Positions 1 through 12,600 of a DNA stretch of 64,000 nucleotides are shown here, one piece after another. The stretch covers positions 43,438,221-43,502,220 of the forward strand of contig NC_134643.1 of assembly GCF_030463565.1 (NCBI RefSeq). The letters run 5' to 3'. The position numbers and the translations under genes were made by a program. Source of the DNA: Pelecanus crispus. Taxonomy: Eukaryota > Chordata > Aves > Pelecaniformes > Pelecanidae. The notes beneath the pieces were generated by a model that saw only the letters and a list, made by a program, of their open reading frames with translations, was not told where the DNA came from and did not search any database. Each line of letters opens with the position of its first letter. Position 1 is the stretch's first letter.

Positions 1-2610
1 GTTCATCACTATTCTAAGATGGTGTGGTCAGCCCCGCATCCAAATAAAGTTACCAAAAAAACAATTAAAAAAATCACTCTTTCGTGAATTGAATGCAAAG
101 TTAAATCTAGGAAGCTAAGACTCTCAAACTAAGTATCTAAGTTTCTTTAAGATACAAGTTTTAAGTTTCTTCCTTCACAGCAACATTGCCAAACCCACAG
201 CAAACCACAGAAAGGTAGATGTAACAAGAAACAACTTAAATCTTGAAATTAAAGTATACTCAGGGAAACTATTGATAATGCCGACAACAGTTACAAATTA
301 GTATTTCTCCTCTGTGACAAAGAAAGGAGTTAAGTAGAAACTGAATTGTCTAATCCCAGGAAAAAAAAAAAAAACCCTTTTGTTGAAATGCATATGCTGT
401 GTTGCTGCTTTCATTATTTTGACAGTAAATTCAGTGTATGTAGATATTCCCACAGGCTCAGAAGTGCTGTACCTCTGCAAATCAAATATTTAGCAGGAAA
501 AGATTACACAACATGAAAGAGATGCAACCTTGGAAGTCTAAAGTATTTTTGCATGTAATTTGCCTGCCAGAACAGAGAGCAGATGAAGGAACAGCCAGTG
601 TCATTGCTCAACTTAGAAATTAGGTTATTTGGTAGTTAAATCTGGGGTTCATGGGACATGCACATGAGAAACAGTGCTATCAGCTAAAGAATGCAGGTGC
701 TTGCAGAGACAGGCAGCAGGTAGGTGATTGGGGGGGGTGTGAAGTTTTACACTGATGTCTCAACTGACTGCCTAGACTTACACTTTCAAATCCCTTTGAA
801 CATTCAGTTCGTCATAATTTAATATATCAGAACTGAGTATGGCTAAAACAAGATTCACATTCTATAAAAAGTCCTAAACAAAAGACCATTATGCAAATCA
901 CTCCTTGTCAATTAATACCGAAACAGTGGCATTTCAAGAATTTACAGTAACATAACTTGACTGTGCAAGAGATGGCCGCAATCAGGTAGAGAAAAAAAAT
1001 TAACGTAAGTTACAACTCCCAGTGAAAACAACTATTTGGCTACAGCTTCTTCCAAATACAAGAGAAAAGGAATCTAATTCTGCTAACCTAAGCTGGTACT
1101 TTGTGGTAACAGATCTCAAACAGTGTTTTAGAATTGTCTAAAATGAGTCATCCAGAAAAGTTTTTCAGACTTGCAGGGATGACCCTGACTGTAGAGAAGT
1201 TTACTATCAGCTCTGCAGTCAAGTCATACCAGACTTTACTGTGAGTTCTTCCACATGCCGGTGATCAATTTGCAACATGTGCATTTGGAGTAGACCTTTT
1301 ATCTGCACGTTTGCTCACTGGAACTCGAAACAGAACTGGACAGTTACACAAAAAAATTAAACGCCCTAGCTGATACAAGCAGAACTCAAGCTACCTTAAT
1401 CATTTAATGCAAGTTCAGGCAGACGTTCTCCTTTCAACACAAGCAAATTTAGATTTACTAATACTGCAGAATCACATTTTATCTTACACACAGTTTTCTT
1501 CCTTTCAGAATGTTTCCCACTGATTACTAGTTTTAAGTTTGCACTCACTCTTTTTTCCTTACTTTCAGTTCTATTTGTTTTTAATGTAAATGAGGAGATT
1601 TACTAAAATACCTAATAGCACAGATGAAAAAATTTCCACAGGTCATACAAATAAGAACGTGGTCAAGGGAAACACCACCTTCCTGGCACAGCGGAGAGAT
1701 GTTGAATCCTAATGGAGTCCAGTGTCCTGCACCAAATTTATCCCACAGAAGAAACAGCAGAGTGAGTTACAGGCTAAACAGGAGAAAAGAACCCAGACAG
1801 GTGAGACCAGCAGATCTGCCTGAAATTCATTTTACGCAGTGCTGGGCCAATACATCAGTGGAATCAGAGGCATGTGAAGTATTGCTTTTTTTAAGGTTTG
1901 GTTTTACAAGAATTTTGATCTATAGGAAATGACAACTACCATATCAATTAAAAGTAATCAAGCAAAAGAGGCCAGGCTACAGCTTAAGAAGTAAGTTTGA
2001 CATCAGCTGGGAAGAACATGGCAGCAGCTCAAGCCTCACTTTTTCTGCCTCCCAGGGAAAAGCACAGACACATAATTTGAAGAATTACAGCAACTATCTA
2101 TCTCTTGGTTTACAATGCCTTGGAAGGCATCATCAATGAATCACAGAGCTACATCAAGAACGCAGGCTTTTTGCTATTTTCCAGGATGAAAGTGGACCTT
2201 TGGACCTTGAGCTAAATCCTCAGCTGACGTACACTGACATAGGTTAACATGTATTTATACTACTCAAACTTTATAATAAGCAGTAAGCTCTCTAGCCCAT
2301 TCAGTGGTAACTTTTCTAAACACACGTCTTGGACTCCTTCCAATACACTACCTGACAAATCCCACACAATTCTGCATTAGTGTTTACTAACAGTAACACC
2401 TGGCTTCCTTATTGCAATTCCAACATGCGCAGTGAGTTTCTTCTTCCCTCTGACACCTCACAGCTACTCATCTGTCAGAGTAACTGTGCCCCCGCAGGCG
2501 TTTATCGGTTAAACTGCCCCAAGAGGATACGCTTCCAGTAACAAGGTGTTACCTGCGTTTAAAAGTCATTTGCTTAAGACAGCACGGACAAAACCCAGTA
2601 ATGAACTAGA
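1..2610. other. AT-rich noncoding stretch, probable intron of the divergent minus-strand gene
   Basis: No convincing coding exon was found here on either strand; open frames are short and lack family features. Because the minus-strand gene whose first exon lies at 2940-3132 must continue toward lower coordinates, this stretch is probably its first intron or more. Further exons may be hidden here or lie beyond the window edge. Only short A and T runs were noticed. Confidence 0.4.
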
Positions 2611-2680
2611 AATGGTAGCGTTAGGTTAATGGTTGGACTTGATGATCTTAAAGGTCTTTTCCAACCCACACGATTCTATG
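2611..2680 (+). repeat. CR1 LINE 3' terminal fragment
   Basis: About 70 bp ending in the CR1 3' signature: GGTTGGACT, GATGATCTTAAAGGTC, TTTTCCAACC, then ATTCTATG. The same subfamily tail recurs at 9486-9560. Only the 3' end is present, as is usual for 5'-truncated avian CR1 copies. Confidence 0.85.
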
Positions 2681-2696
2681 AAAAGCAGAACATAAA

Positions 2697-2712
2697 GGGG
2701 GGGGGGGGGGGG
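2697..2712 (+). repeat. Poly-G run of 16 bases
   Basis: An uninterrupted G run directly after the CR1 tail and just upstream of the CpG island. It could fold as a quadruplex and is likely length-variable or hard to sequence. Confidence 0.9.
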
Positions 2713-2729
2713 TTTAAGGCGGGGAGGTG

Positions 2730-3620
2730 GGAGCGCACAGGCCAGCTCGGACAAGGCCTCCCCCTTCACAGGCGCTGTAAAGCACCCAGCCCGCCCGCCA
2801 GACGAAGGCGAGCCTCAGCACGGCCCCCTCCGCTGCCGGCGGCTCCCCTCAAGCCCGCCCGAGGCAGGGACCGACGCCGAGCGGCTCCCGCAGGGAACCC
2901 CAAGCGCAGCGCGGCCTCGGGCACCGCCGCGGCTCCTACCTCTGCGGTGCTGACGGGGATCGTAATGGCCGGGGCCGGCCCTGCCGCTCCGCGCAGACCG
3001 GCCGACCCGCCCCCCTCCTCCTCCTCCTCCTCCTCCTCCTCCTCCTCCTCCGAACATCCTGGGCATGACGACGAAGACGCAGAGCACCAGCACCACCGAG
3101 ACCACCGCCTGCTGCAGCGCCGACAGCACCATGGCCGCCGCCCCCCCGCCAGCGAGCCGCCGCCCCGCGCGAGGGAGAGCCGCCCGCTCCCCGCCCGGCG
3201 ACACAGCGCCCCCCGGCGGCCGCCTCTCTCCACGCCGCTCCCGCCCCCGGCGGGCCGTTCCCTGGCGGAGAAGGTTCTGGAAGAGAGGCCGGGGTGGGCG
3301 GCGGCCCCTCCGGCGAGGCCCCGGCAGCGGGGGCCATGAGGCGGTGGGCGGCCCTGCTGGCTTTGTGGCTGGTGCTGGGGGCCGCGGCCGGGCAGTTGCC
3401 GGCCTTGCCGAGCATCACGGATGAGGCCTTCATGGAGGCCTGCGTGCGTGTGCACAACGGCCTCCGCGCCCAGGTCCAGCCAGCCGCCAGCAACATGCGG
3501 TACATGGTAGGGACAGGCCTGTGGGGGCACGGGGGGCTCCAGAGCCCCGCGGAGGGGGGACTGGGGTGGGACAGCCGGCCAGGGGTCCCCTGGTGATCCC
3601 CGGGCAGGGCGGCCGGGGTG
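2730..3620. promoter_or_regulatory. CpG island, bidirectional promoter
   Basis: Base composition changes abruptly from AT-rich to very GC- and CpG-rich. The island holds the start codon of a minus-strand gene (ATG at 3132, in a GCCGCCATGG-type context) and of a plus-strand GLIPR1-like gene (ATG at 3336). The two starts are about 200 bp apart and diverge, so one shared TATA-less promoter is the simplest reading. Confidence 0.75.
2940..3132 (-). CDS. First coding exon of an unrecognised small membrane protein with a polyglycine run
   Basis: The ATG at 3132 has a strong Kozak context. The exon encodes 64 residues: a hydrophobic stretch at about residues 4-23, the short motif MPRMF at 23-27, 14 consecutive glycines at 28-41, and a basic, Gly/Arg-rich end containing GHYDPRQHR. 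It stops at a good splice donor (AGAG then GTAGGAG), leaving a phase-1 junction. The downstream exons were not found and may lie below position 2900 or outside the window. The architecture (N-terminal signal anchor followed by a low-complexity segment) is loosely like the start of RIC3, but I do not assign it to that family. The GGA-type glycine codon run (about 3010-3051) is probably length-polymorphic. It shares a CpG island with the CAP gene on the other strand. Confidence 0.55.
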
Positions 3621-6600
3621 GTGGTGTCTCACGAAGGGAGTTCCTTACCCGGTGTGCAAAAATCCAATCCACGCACTGAGTCGAGATAGCGATTTTATTT
3701 CATTGCTGCGCAGAGATGAGTGCTGGGTGGAAACTAGCACACCAAACGAGACTTTATGCGCCTTATTTGTACACAAAACTTACAGAGGTAGTAATGATTC
3801 TTTTTACGATGATTTGTTAGTAATTACCATCCTGTCTGCTATTGGTCAACTGTATTCTATTTAGCCTCTTTTGCTATGTAAATGAGCACGCATGCTCCTT
3901 ATGGGTGTTGGGGGACGAATCCTTTTGGTCCTAAATTGAGTCGGTGGTCGCGATCTCCCCCTGCCGGAATTACCTTTCCTCCAGTTACTGTTTTTCAGCA
4001 ATCGTCCAGTTTTTCCGGCACCTGCTGGGGTAGGATGTTCCCTTTTATCAGTTTCTCAGTACTTCTTCAAGGTCTAGTTGCTCCGGGATGTCTTTGGTTA
4101 AAGGATACGGAACGTTTGTTGTTCGGATTAGGGATGGTTAAGTGTTCTTTACTTGCCAGCTTACAAAAACATCTTGGCCTGATAGGATGTTAGCTAAGTT
4201 TCGGAGTTAGCTTTCAATAATGGTATCACTGCTTTGTGTTCAAATATCACGTTTATTTGATAGGAAATGTTATAGTGAGTCCATTGTAGACAGGTGAGTC
4301 TAGAAATGACAGGCATGCAGTACAAGGATGCAGTGACACAGGGCAGCTGAAGATGTTCACGTTTCACCCCAAGGAATTTCTCCTTAGGAAGAAGCAATAG
4401 TCCATCAGCAGGACTGATCCAGAAGTTAAGTTGCACTTGTACAATATCATATTAAAACCATTTTTGCTAATACCTTTGACAGTGATTCTTTAAGTGATCT
4501 AAATCACCCATTCGCGACAGCAGCCAGTGGAGTTATTGTAAGATCCACGTAGAGACTAAGAGTGAACTGAAATGTACAAACACCAATAAACGTAGGCAAT
4601 AAAACACAGGATCTTTTATGTAAGACATAAAACTAGGTGTTTTAATGGTAGGAGAAACTTGCTGAATAACAATCATGACTGGAAGACAAATACCAACGAT
4701 TGTTCACGTTCAGGAACCAGAAGTTGTGTTAACAGTGACAGACTGCAAAGAGGTAGCAGAATGAGTTACTGGCCAAACATTGGCCTGTTTACCTCATGAA
4801 GCTGTCTTTGTAAAATGCTCCAATGTGTATTTAAAGCTTTACTGTAGGAGGAATAAGTATTTGTTTCTGGGGGCTCTCTTAAAAATACTTAAAATATTTG
4901 TACATCTGAATTACAGTAGCTGTGCATTTTTACTTTGAATTAATTTCTGTGTACCAAATAGAAATCCTTAATGACCTGTTCAACAACAACAAAAAAACCC
5001 CAAAAAAGTTTCATGTTTAATTAATGTGACAGTAATTTTTTATCTGAAGATAAAAGTGCGTTTCAAACATCTTTTCAGTTGCTAGCAAATGCTGTTACAA
5101 AGTTAATTTTCAACAACGAAGGGGGAAAAAACTCATCTAGTGAAATTAAGTCATATTTCTGTGCTGCAACGGGAAAAGTCAATGAAAATAAACCACGGGT
5201 ACTTGCCTAAATAAGGGAAAGTATTTCTTTATGAAGCTCCAGCTATGATTTCTATCTGTACTTTACTGTCTGACTGGTTTTATCTGATTGTTTAAGATCT
5301 CTCTGCAACTTAACATTGCACAACCGTTTCACCTTTCTTGTTTTGCAGACTTGGGATGCAGCTTTGGCAAGGACTGCGAGGGCATGGGCACATAAATGCA
5401 TTTTTGAACATAACGTATACTTAAGTAGGAAACATCAGTGCCATCCTAATTTCACATCTATTGGAGAGAATATTTGGGTTGGAAGTCATCAAGCATTCTA
5501 TGTTGCTGATGCCATTAAATCGTGGTATGATGAGGTTGCATTCTATACTTTTGCAGTGCAGAAATGTACTAAGGTTTGTGGTCATTACATTCAGGTAAGA
5601 GTTACCTTCAGTAAAATGTCCTGTATAGTGCCTACCAGAAGAATCAGTAGGGTCTGTAAATAATACAGAGTTGTATATATGGTTTGTAGTGACTGACAGC
5701 TTACTGTCTTCTGTAATCTCAAGCAATGGCTGTACTGCCAGTTACCCCTGCACTGGTTCACCTCTTTGTTTTGTATAGTCTTGTATAATAGTAATAATCC
5801 GTTCTTCTTGTCCACACTATTGACTCACTGAAAACCTCACTCCATTGTTTCATTCTACATTAACTTTATGAAGTAATAATTTCAAGTTTTCTAGCTGCAG
5901 GGCCACACAGTTCTGAATTCTGTAAGTTTGGAGATGCTGTTCAAAATAATCACAGTATTATTATCACATTGCAGAATGTCTGTGGGAACTTCTTAGTAGA
6001 AATTTTAACAGGAGGAGAAAATCCAGCCAAAGTAAATTGTATTCTTTACAAATCTTGTAAAAAAGGAAGGGGGAAAAAAAAGAGCATCAGCAACAAAAGA
6101 GGCAATTTATGACATATTTCTGAGTGGTAATTCTGACAAAGTTAATTCTGCTGAGAAAGTAAAGTGTTTCTTTGAACACTTATTATTTTAAATGGATTTA
6201 CTCTTCCCCATGCTTAAAAAATAAGCCTTGCAGTAGAATTAGTTTCATCTATGACCAAACACATAATATTTCACTGATCTAAAACAGAAGATAATTTTAA
6301 TGTCAAGTCAGATCTTAGCTAGTAAAAGTGACTGTTTAATTTCTTATCTCAGTAGTCACAGATGCTTAGACTGTACTTTGTGCAAATTACAGATGAAAAT
6401 ACTGTGCAGTATACTTAAAGTGAGACTGTTACCAGACACAATGGTAGCTGTGCAGTTCTTTTTGAGTGGACTCTCTTTGTCTTTGGATTGTGAAATGAAA
6501 ATTCTTCAAGTTACCGGAATCATTTACAAAGCATTTTCTGTTTTGAGACTTTTTACACCTCTTTTTATGTCTTTTCTCATGTATTTCTCCTCAAGTGTTA

Positions 6601-9600
6601 ATTATTGTTTCCTGCCTCTTGTTCTGCCTGTAACAAACTCAAAAGCAAGACTGGAGGATTTAAGTTTTGCTGTTTATTGGGCAATAAATCTTTAGAAGAT
6701 TAGAACTAGACAATGTCTTGGGAAAGTATTTTTCATTTTTGCTCTGGCATAATAAATTATAAAAAGTTACATAACAAGGTAGTTCCCAGCATCTTAATAT
6801 TTGCTGTTCAACCTTGTCTACGTAGAATTCTGGAGGTTTTTGCACATTTTTCTTGGAGTGATGTTCACTTCTAAGCTTTCCTTCTGCTGATTAAGATTGC
6901 TTGCTTCTTTCTTGTTACACATAGTTAAGTTTTATCAACGTGTTCACCCATTTCAGGCAGGATTACAAAGGGAATTAATCACTGGAAAAAACAAGCAGAG
7001 TACATGGGCTAAACACCAGTGAACATGTAGAAGTACATATTTCTTCAGAGTTGATGAGCAAAGACCCTGTGTGATCCAGGAGCCATCATGGTCTTGAAGG
7101 CTCAGACACAAAACTGAAAAGGGGTAAAATTTACAAATCGTCAATGGATAGGCTGTCTAGACCTGTAGAAATCTCCAAAAACCACATGAAACTGTTCCAT
7201 AAAGGCCTCTGAAATGCTTAGACCTTATATGAGGATTTGGGTGACACCACATTAAACATTAAGGGCCTTATGTCTTCTGAACATAACCACTTCTTGCAGT
7301 TAGTTGAAGAGGTAGAACTTATGGGGATGTCAAATAAGTTTGTCAGTCTGAGGCCTGTACCGTTCATACTGAGGAGATACTGAAAGTAATCCACTACGTC
7401 TTGAGTTTTCCAGATGTGGAATGTATGATCATCCAGATGTTCTAGGTATATAGTTAAACGTTTTTACCTGAATTCAGTACAGTTTGATTATTCATATGCA
7501 GAACATATAGGAAGAATCTCCAAGAAAAAGCAGAGGATGCTCAAACTGTGATAGTAAACCATCTTCTCTTAAGTATGGTGGATAACACTGGTTAGTCTGA
7601 AAATGTGCAGTGCTTTCAGACATAAGTTTACAGTAGTAATCAGCCAGACCACTTCTAGCACACAGGAGAAGCCCTTCTTGCCTCTGAGTTCTGAATGTTG
7701 ACATTAATTAAAGGAGCTGTTGGGTAGTTGCCACTGATTTCCCTTTTGTTCCTTGGAATTTACTCCTGGATCAGAAAGTCAGTGACTGTTACTGAAATTG
7801 TTCTGTAGAAGATTCTGGAAACTTGCAGCATAGGTCACTTCATCTTGAGGAGTTAATATTTAAAAGTTCATCTTCAAAAGCTCACTCACTAGCAATTTTT
7901 TAAAATGAATAAACAGGTAAGATGTTACAAAATGAAAATAATATGTAGGATACCTGAAAATAACGGAAGCTTTCTAGATACTAGACTAGGTAACCGTTGA
8001 GTGTAGTTTTTAATATTTTTTAAAACTGGGTTTCTTTAGGTTGTTTGGGACTATTCATATAAAATTGGCTGTGCTGTTACTCTTTGTAAGGAAGTTGCAG
8101 GAATACGAAATGCAGCGAATTTTGTTTGCAACTATTCACCAAGGTAAGTTGCTGGTTTAAATGTTAAAAAAAATGAAAGCAATTGTAATGACATTTAGCT
8201 GAAAGTAAATTGGGTTCTTTATTTATTGGTAGTCTGTAAATGCAATCAGAGAAAACAGTGGTTGACTAATTCAGTTACCAAGAGAGCCATGAGCATTAGA
8301 ACATGTACTTGTTCAGTTCTTTAATCTGTTAACTTTACTGATAAATGTCATTCTGTGCCAATCATAAGCAAACAAATCCCAAACTTAGCTCATGCTCCAC
8401 TTCATTGATTTCTTTTTCATATGAAACAGAAGAAATGAGAAAGTTGCTGCAGGCAACTGCTGTCAGAGCTGGAATTACCTCTTGCAGTTTTGTACATTTT
8501 TTTAATGCGCATTAGCTTTTTACACTGTATTTCTTTTTTTAAAAAAAAAAAATCTTTAGAAATAGAAATAATAGCACAGTTTTTAGATCAGGTGCTTTTC
8601 CTTTTTGTGTAACTGAGTAAAGGTAAAACTACATATAATTTCTTGCCCATTTAATAGCTGTGATTATACCAAATGTTCATTAAGTATTAGAAAAAAGTAA
8701 ATGATGAATGTAAGAAAAAGCTAACTGCAACATGTGATTTTACATTTAAATTGATATTCTGAAAAAACATAGGCCCCAGCCCCTGCTCTTCCTAAAGCAG
8801 GAGGAGTTTGAAAACAGAGGCAGATAGTTTTAATATATTTTGTCTCATAGTAATGCACAGTCTATAATCAAGCACGTGCATATGCAACCTGTTTGTCATT
8901 TTTAAAACATACATAGCTTGTGAGCTTGCATGACAATTGTTTTTAATTTTTCTTCTAGCAAACCTGGGACACTGTTGGGGAGTTCGATTAGCCTGAACTA
9001 AAAATTTCATTGAGCTCTGTCCATCTTCCTCCGTGTAGCCCAAAACTGGACCTGTACTTGAATTGTTATTTTGAAACTTGCTAGGCTATGGAACTTTGTT
9101 GTTTTCTTTTTAAAATGTGAAGTAAAATATTTCCAGTTGCCAATTCAGAATAATGACTAATTGACATAACAGGGGTCTGTAAATCATTATCACTTGACTC
9201 TTTTTTAATCTGTAACAACGTACCATGTTGGGGTTTGCTGTGCTGTTCTGCATATCCTGGAGAACTGGTAGCTAAGCTGAATAGCTGTCCAAGATGAGGT
9301 CTAACATGCCATTGTTATTCTTTCCACTGCTTGATACAACGAACACTCATCTTTACGTCACCACAGAGACAAGCGGAGTTAGAGCAGACAGACCATCTTC
9401 TAACAGCCTTTTCCTTTCTAAACTGTCTGAAAAAAGAGGTAAACCTTAGCATTCTAGTCTACCCTTGATTGGTTTAGTGTGGACTTGGTAGTGTAGGTTA
9501 ATGGTTGGACTGGATGATCTTAAAGGTCTTTTCCAACCTAAACGATTCTATGATTCTATGATTGCCACCAGACCTCACCACACACCAGATACTGGAACAG

Positions 9601-12600
9601 CCTTTTCCAACTTGACCATCATGACTCCTTCTTGAGGTTTGGACTCTTAGTGCTCAGTTACCCTGCTAGATAGCAGTTTCTTTTCAGAGTTGGGGATGCA
9701 CCAATTTAAGGACCACCTTGCCAAAATTACTTTATTCAGTGTAGCAGTTTTACAGTGTAGTCCTTCTGTAGACCTTTTCTGAAGGTATTCTGCTGGGACC
9801 ATCCATGTCTGAGATGCCCAGAGTTTCCTTCCCCCTGTTTAAAGAGAAGCATACACTACTTTGGAACGTGCCCTGTTCTGTCATCATTCTCATACCCAAA
9901 GACAGCTGCCACATCGTTGCTACCAGGCTCTGTTTATCATGCTGTTCTTCTCATCTCTTCTACCTACCTTCCTCTTGGTAGGTGAATCTTCATCTATTAT
10001 GTCCAAGAAACCTTTGGCTCTAAGAAGAACCTTAGGATGGTCTTTAGTATTCTATTTGAAAGGGTAGCAGAATCTTAGAAATGCGCTCTCTAGTAGGATG
10101 TCACATAGCTTACTGGACATTCTTCTCAACCATCCTAGAGAGCTTTCCCAACTAGTCATTTTCTTTTACCTAGTTTTTTTCATTTACCTAGTTTCTTTTT
10201 CTATTTTAGCATTTCAGTTTCTGTACCATGGGCAGAAAGTCCAAACTAGAAAAATTGAACACTCTCTCACTTCATCTCGGTGTCATTTCTGATAATCATG
10301 GCTAAAGGCAAGAAATATAAACAATCTGCTGAAACCTGAAGGAAACACTAGCTAGATACTGTGGTGATTATCAGTTTACAAGATACTGTATCAGCTGCAA
10401 CTACCAAATTACTAAGAGTTGTATGCATTATGTGCGTACAGGGTGCTGTGACATTTACACGATGACAGAAAAATCCTGATATCTGACAGTTTCTGGAGCC
10501 TTCACAGCACTGCTGCGTGAAGGCAGGCTATCAGTCTGAACTGGATTCAGTGGATCCAGTGAAACACTGGTGTCTGAGGTTGGATGCTAGCATTGTTTTT
10601 TAGGTACCCTGTACAGTTTGCACTCACCAGCCCTGGGGAGACATACCAGAGGATCTCCATTTGAGAGTTCCAGCTTGTTCCAAAACAAATCAATATTCAC
10701 ATGTTTATGATGCTCAAGTCATTTTGAAATCACATAGTTTCCACTCTACACTATGAAGGAAGTCACTGTTGAGACACTTTAAAATGCCTTGTTAGACACT
10801 AGCATGTGGCAGCTCTGTTTCCCATTCCAAACCCTTTTCGAATTATTTTCTTCTCCTGTTTAAAGTCTGTTCATTTCATTTGTCTTTCATAGGAGGAGAT
10901 GGTGATTAATCATACATTGACTTCTAGGGAAACTAGTTTAATGCATGCAAATCATATATCCCAACTGAAAGTCTTCCATCTTCATGCTCAATTTTCTCTC
11001 ACATATTTGGAAATGGTATATCAAAATTACCAGGATGATTGTATTAGAAAGTGGTTAGGAATACCAAATACCATCACAGATAGATGGACTGTAGGTGTCA
11101 TTGAAAAGATTTATTCAGTTCAGTTCAGACTGTTGCTCTTATTTGTGCTTCTATTTTACTATTCTTGAGGAGTCTTTATCTTAAGTCTACTTGTAACCTC
11201 TCCTGGTTTTGGAGTTGTAAGTTTCCACTTATTTTAGAGCAAAGGACTTTATAATTGCTTTCTGTTGTGAGTTGAAGGTGATACATTCCAATCTTACAGA
11301 ATTAGAACAGCTGTATTTACAGTTTCAGATTAGGATTTGTAGTGGTTGAGGTTATCCCAACACTGTTAAAAATAATGAGGTGCCTTTAAACAGCAAGATA
11401 CCTTCTTTCATATCTGTCTTATTTTGTGAGTTTTAAGTGCTGTCGATCCAAATGCTGTCACTTTACCTTTTCACATCAAAAGAGGATTCGTTGAGGTCCT
11501 GGATATTGTCAGGGACAGGATATCCCTATTTTCGTGTTCAGCAGATCATGGCATCCTCAGAACAAGGGATGTGCCATGGCTTTCAACAGATGTGTAAAAA
11601 CTACCTCCTTGTCCCAACTTCACTCGATGCCTCTCAGTTCTTCTGTTGTAAGAAAAAATGATAATCCATGATACTTCTATGCTTTGGGAATATGAATAAC
11701 ATCTCATTACCTTTTAGTTATTGTACCTCTCCATGATTATGACCTTCCAGGTCTCCACTACCTCATTAGAAAGATAAGTGACATCCTGTGCCTGATAGGT
11801 GGCTGTATCTGCCATTTTTAGGACTCGGTTTCTCCTGAAGCAGCTGTGGGAGTTTACAGTGTTAGAGAACCTCAGTGGTTTGTCAGTAAAGTGGTAAATG
11901 AAAATCACTGTAAGTAAATATGAAGTGATACACATGGGAAAAAGGTGGTCACCTATAAAACCATGGAAGATGTCAGCTCAATACTCACTAGCTGTCAGAA
12001 GCAAATGAAACAGTAGTAATGAGAGCAAAACATAAAAGACAATAATGTCACCTTTCATAAAGATAGCTTGTAGTTTCTGTGGCCTAAACCAGCAAGACAA
12101 GTGAAATTGAAGCCCCTATGATAGTCTCCCCTGTATTTTATTTCATTTAAGTAATGTAGTCTTCAGAAACCACCTGAAGTTCCTTGAGAGAGTGGCTTTT
12201 TTTCTCTCTCCAGAAGTTAATTTGTGCCTTTTTTTCCCATTCCTTACACCTTCTCAATGAGGCAGCACTCTACAACCTAGCTGTTAACCAATCTGTAGAT
12301 ATACGGATAGATAGATAGATTTACTCATTTGTAATGACAAGATAGGGCCTGTCAGAGAAAAAGACAAGGCCTTTCATCTCTCTGGATCTGTGGCTGAGTT
12401 CTGTGAGTCTTCTCGAAGAGGATTTCACAGTGGATTATGAACTGTGTGAAGTAATAATGTAATTATCAGTTACAGTGGAAGCCTTTGATACCAAGAAAGA
12501 CTTGCTGGATTGCAGCTCATGCAACATCTGTGGCTGCTTTGTATTGCATTCCTGCAGTTGAAATGTGCGCAGTCACCAACTGGGTCTGCTTTCACACCCT

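Noticed and set aside
2629-3339. 236-residue plus-strand open frame across the CpG island
   Set aside because: It begins inside a CR1 tail, crosses a poly-G run, and is Pro/Arg/Ala low complexity. It is antisense to the better-supported minus-strand exon.
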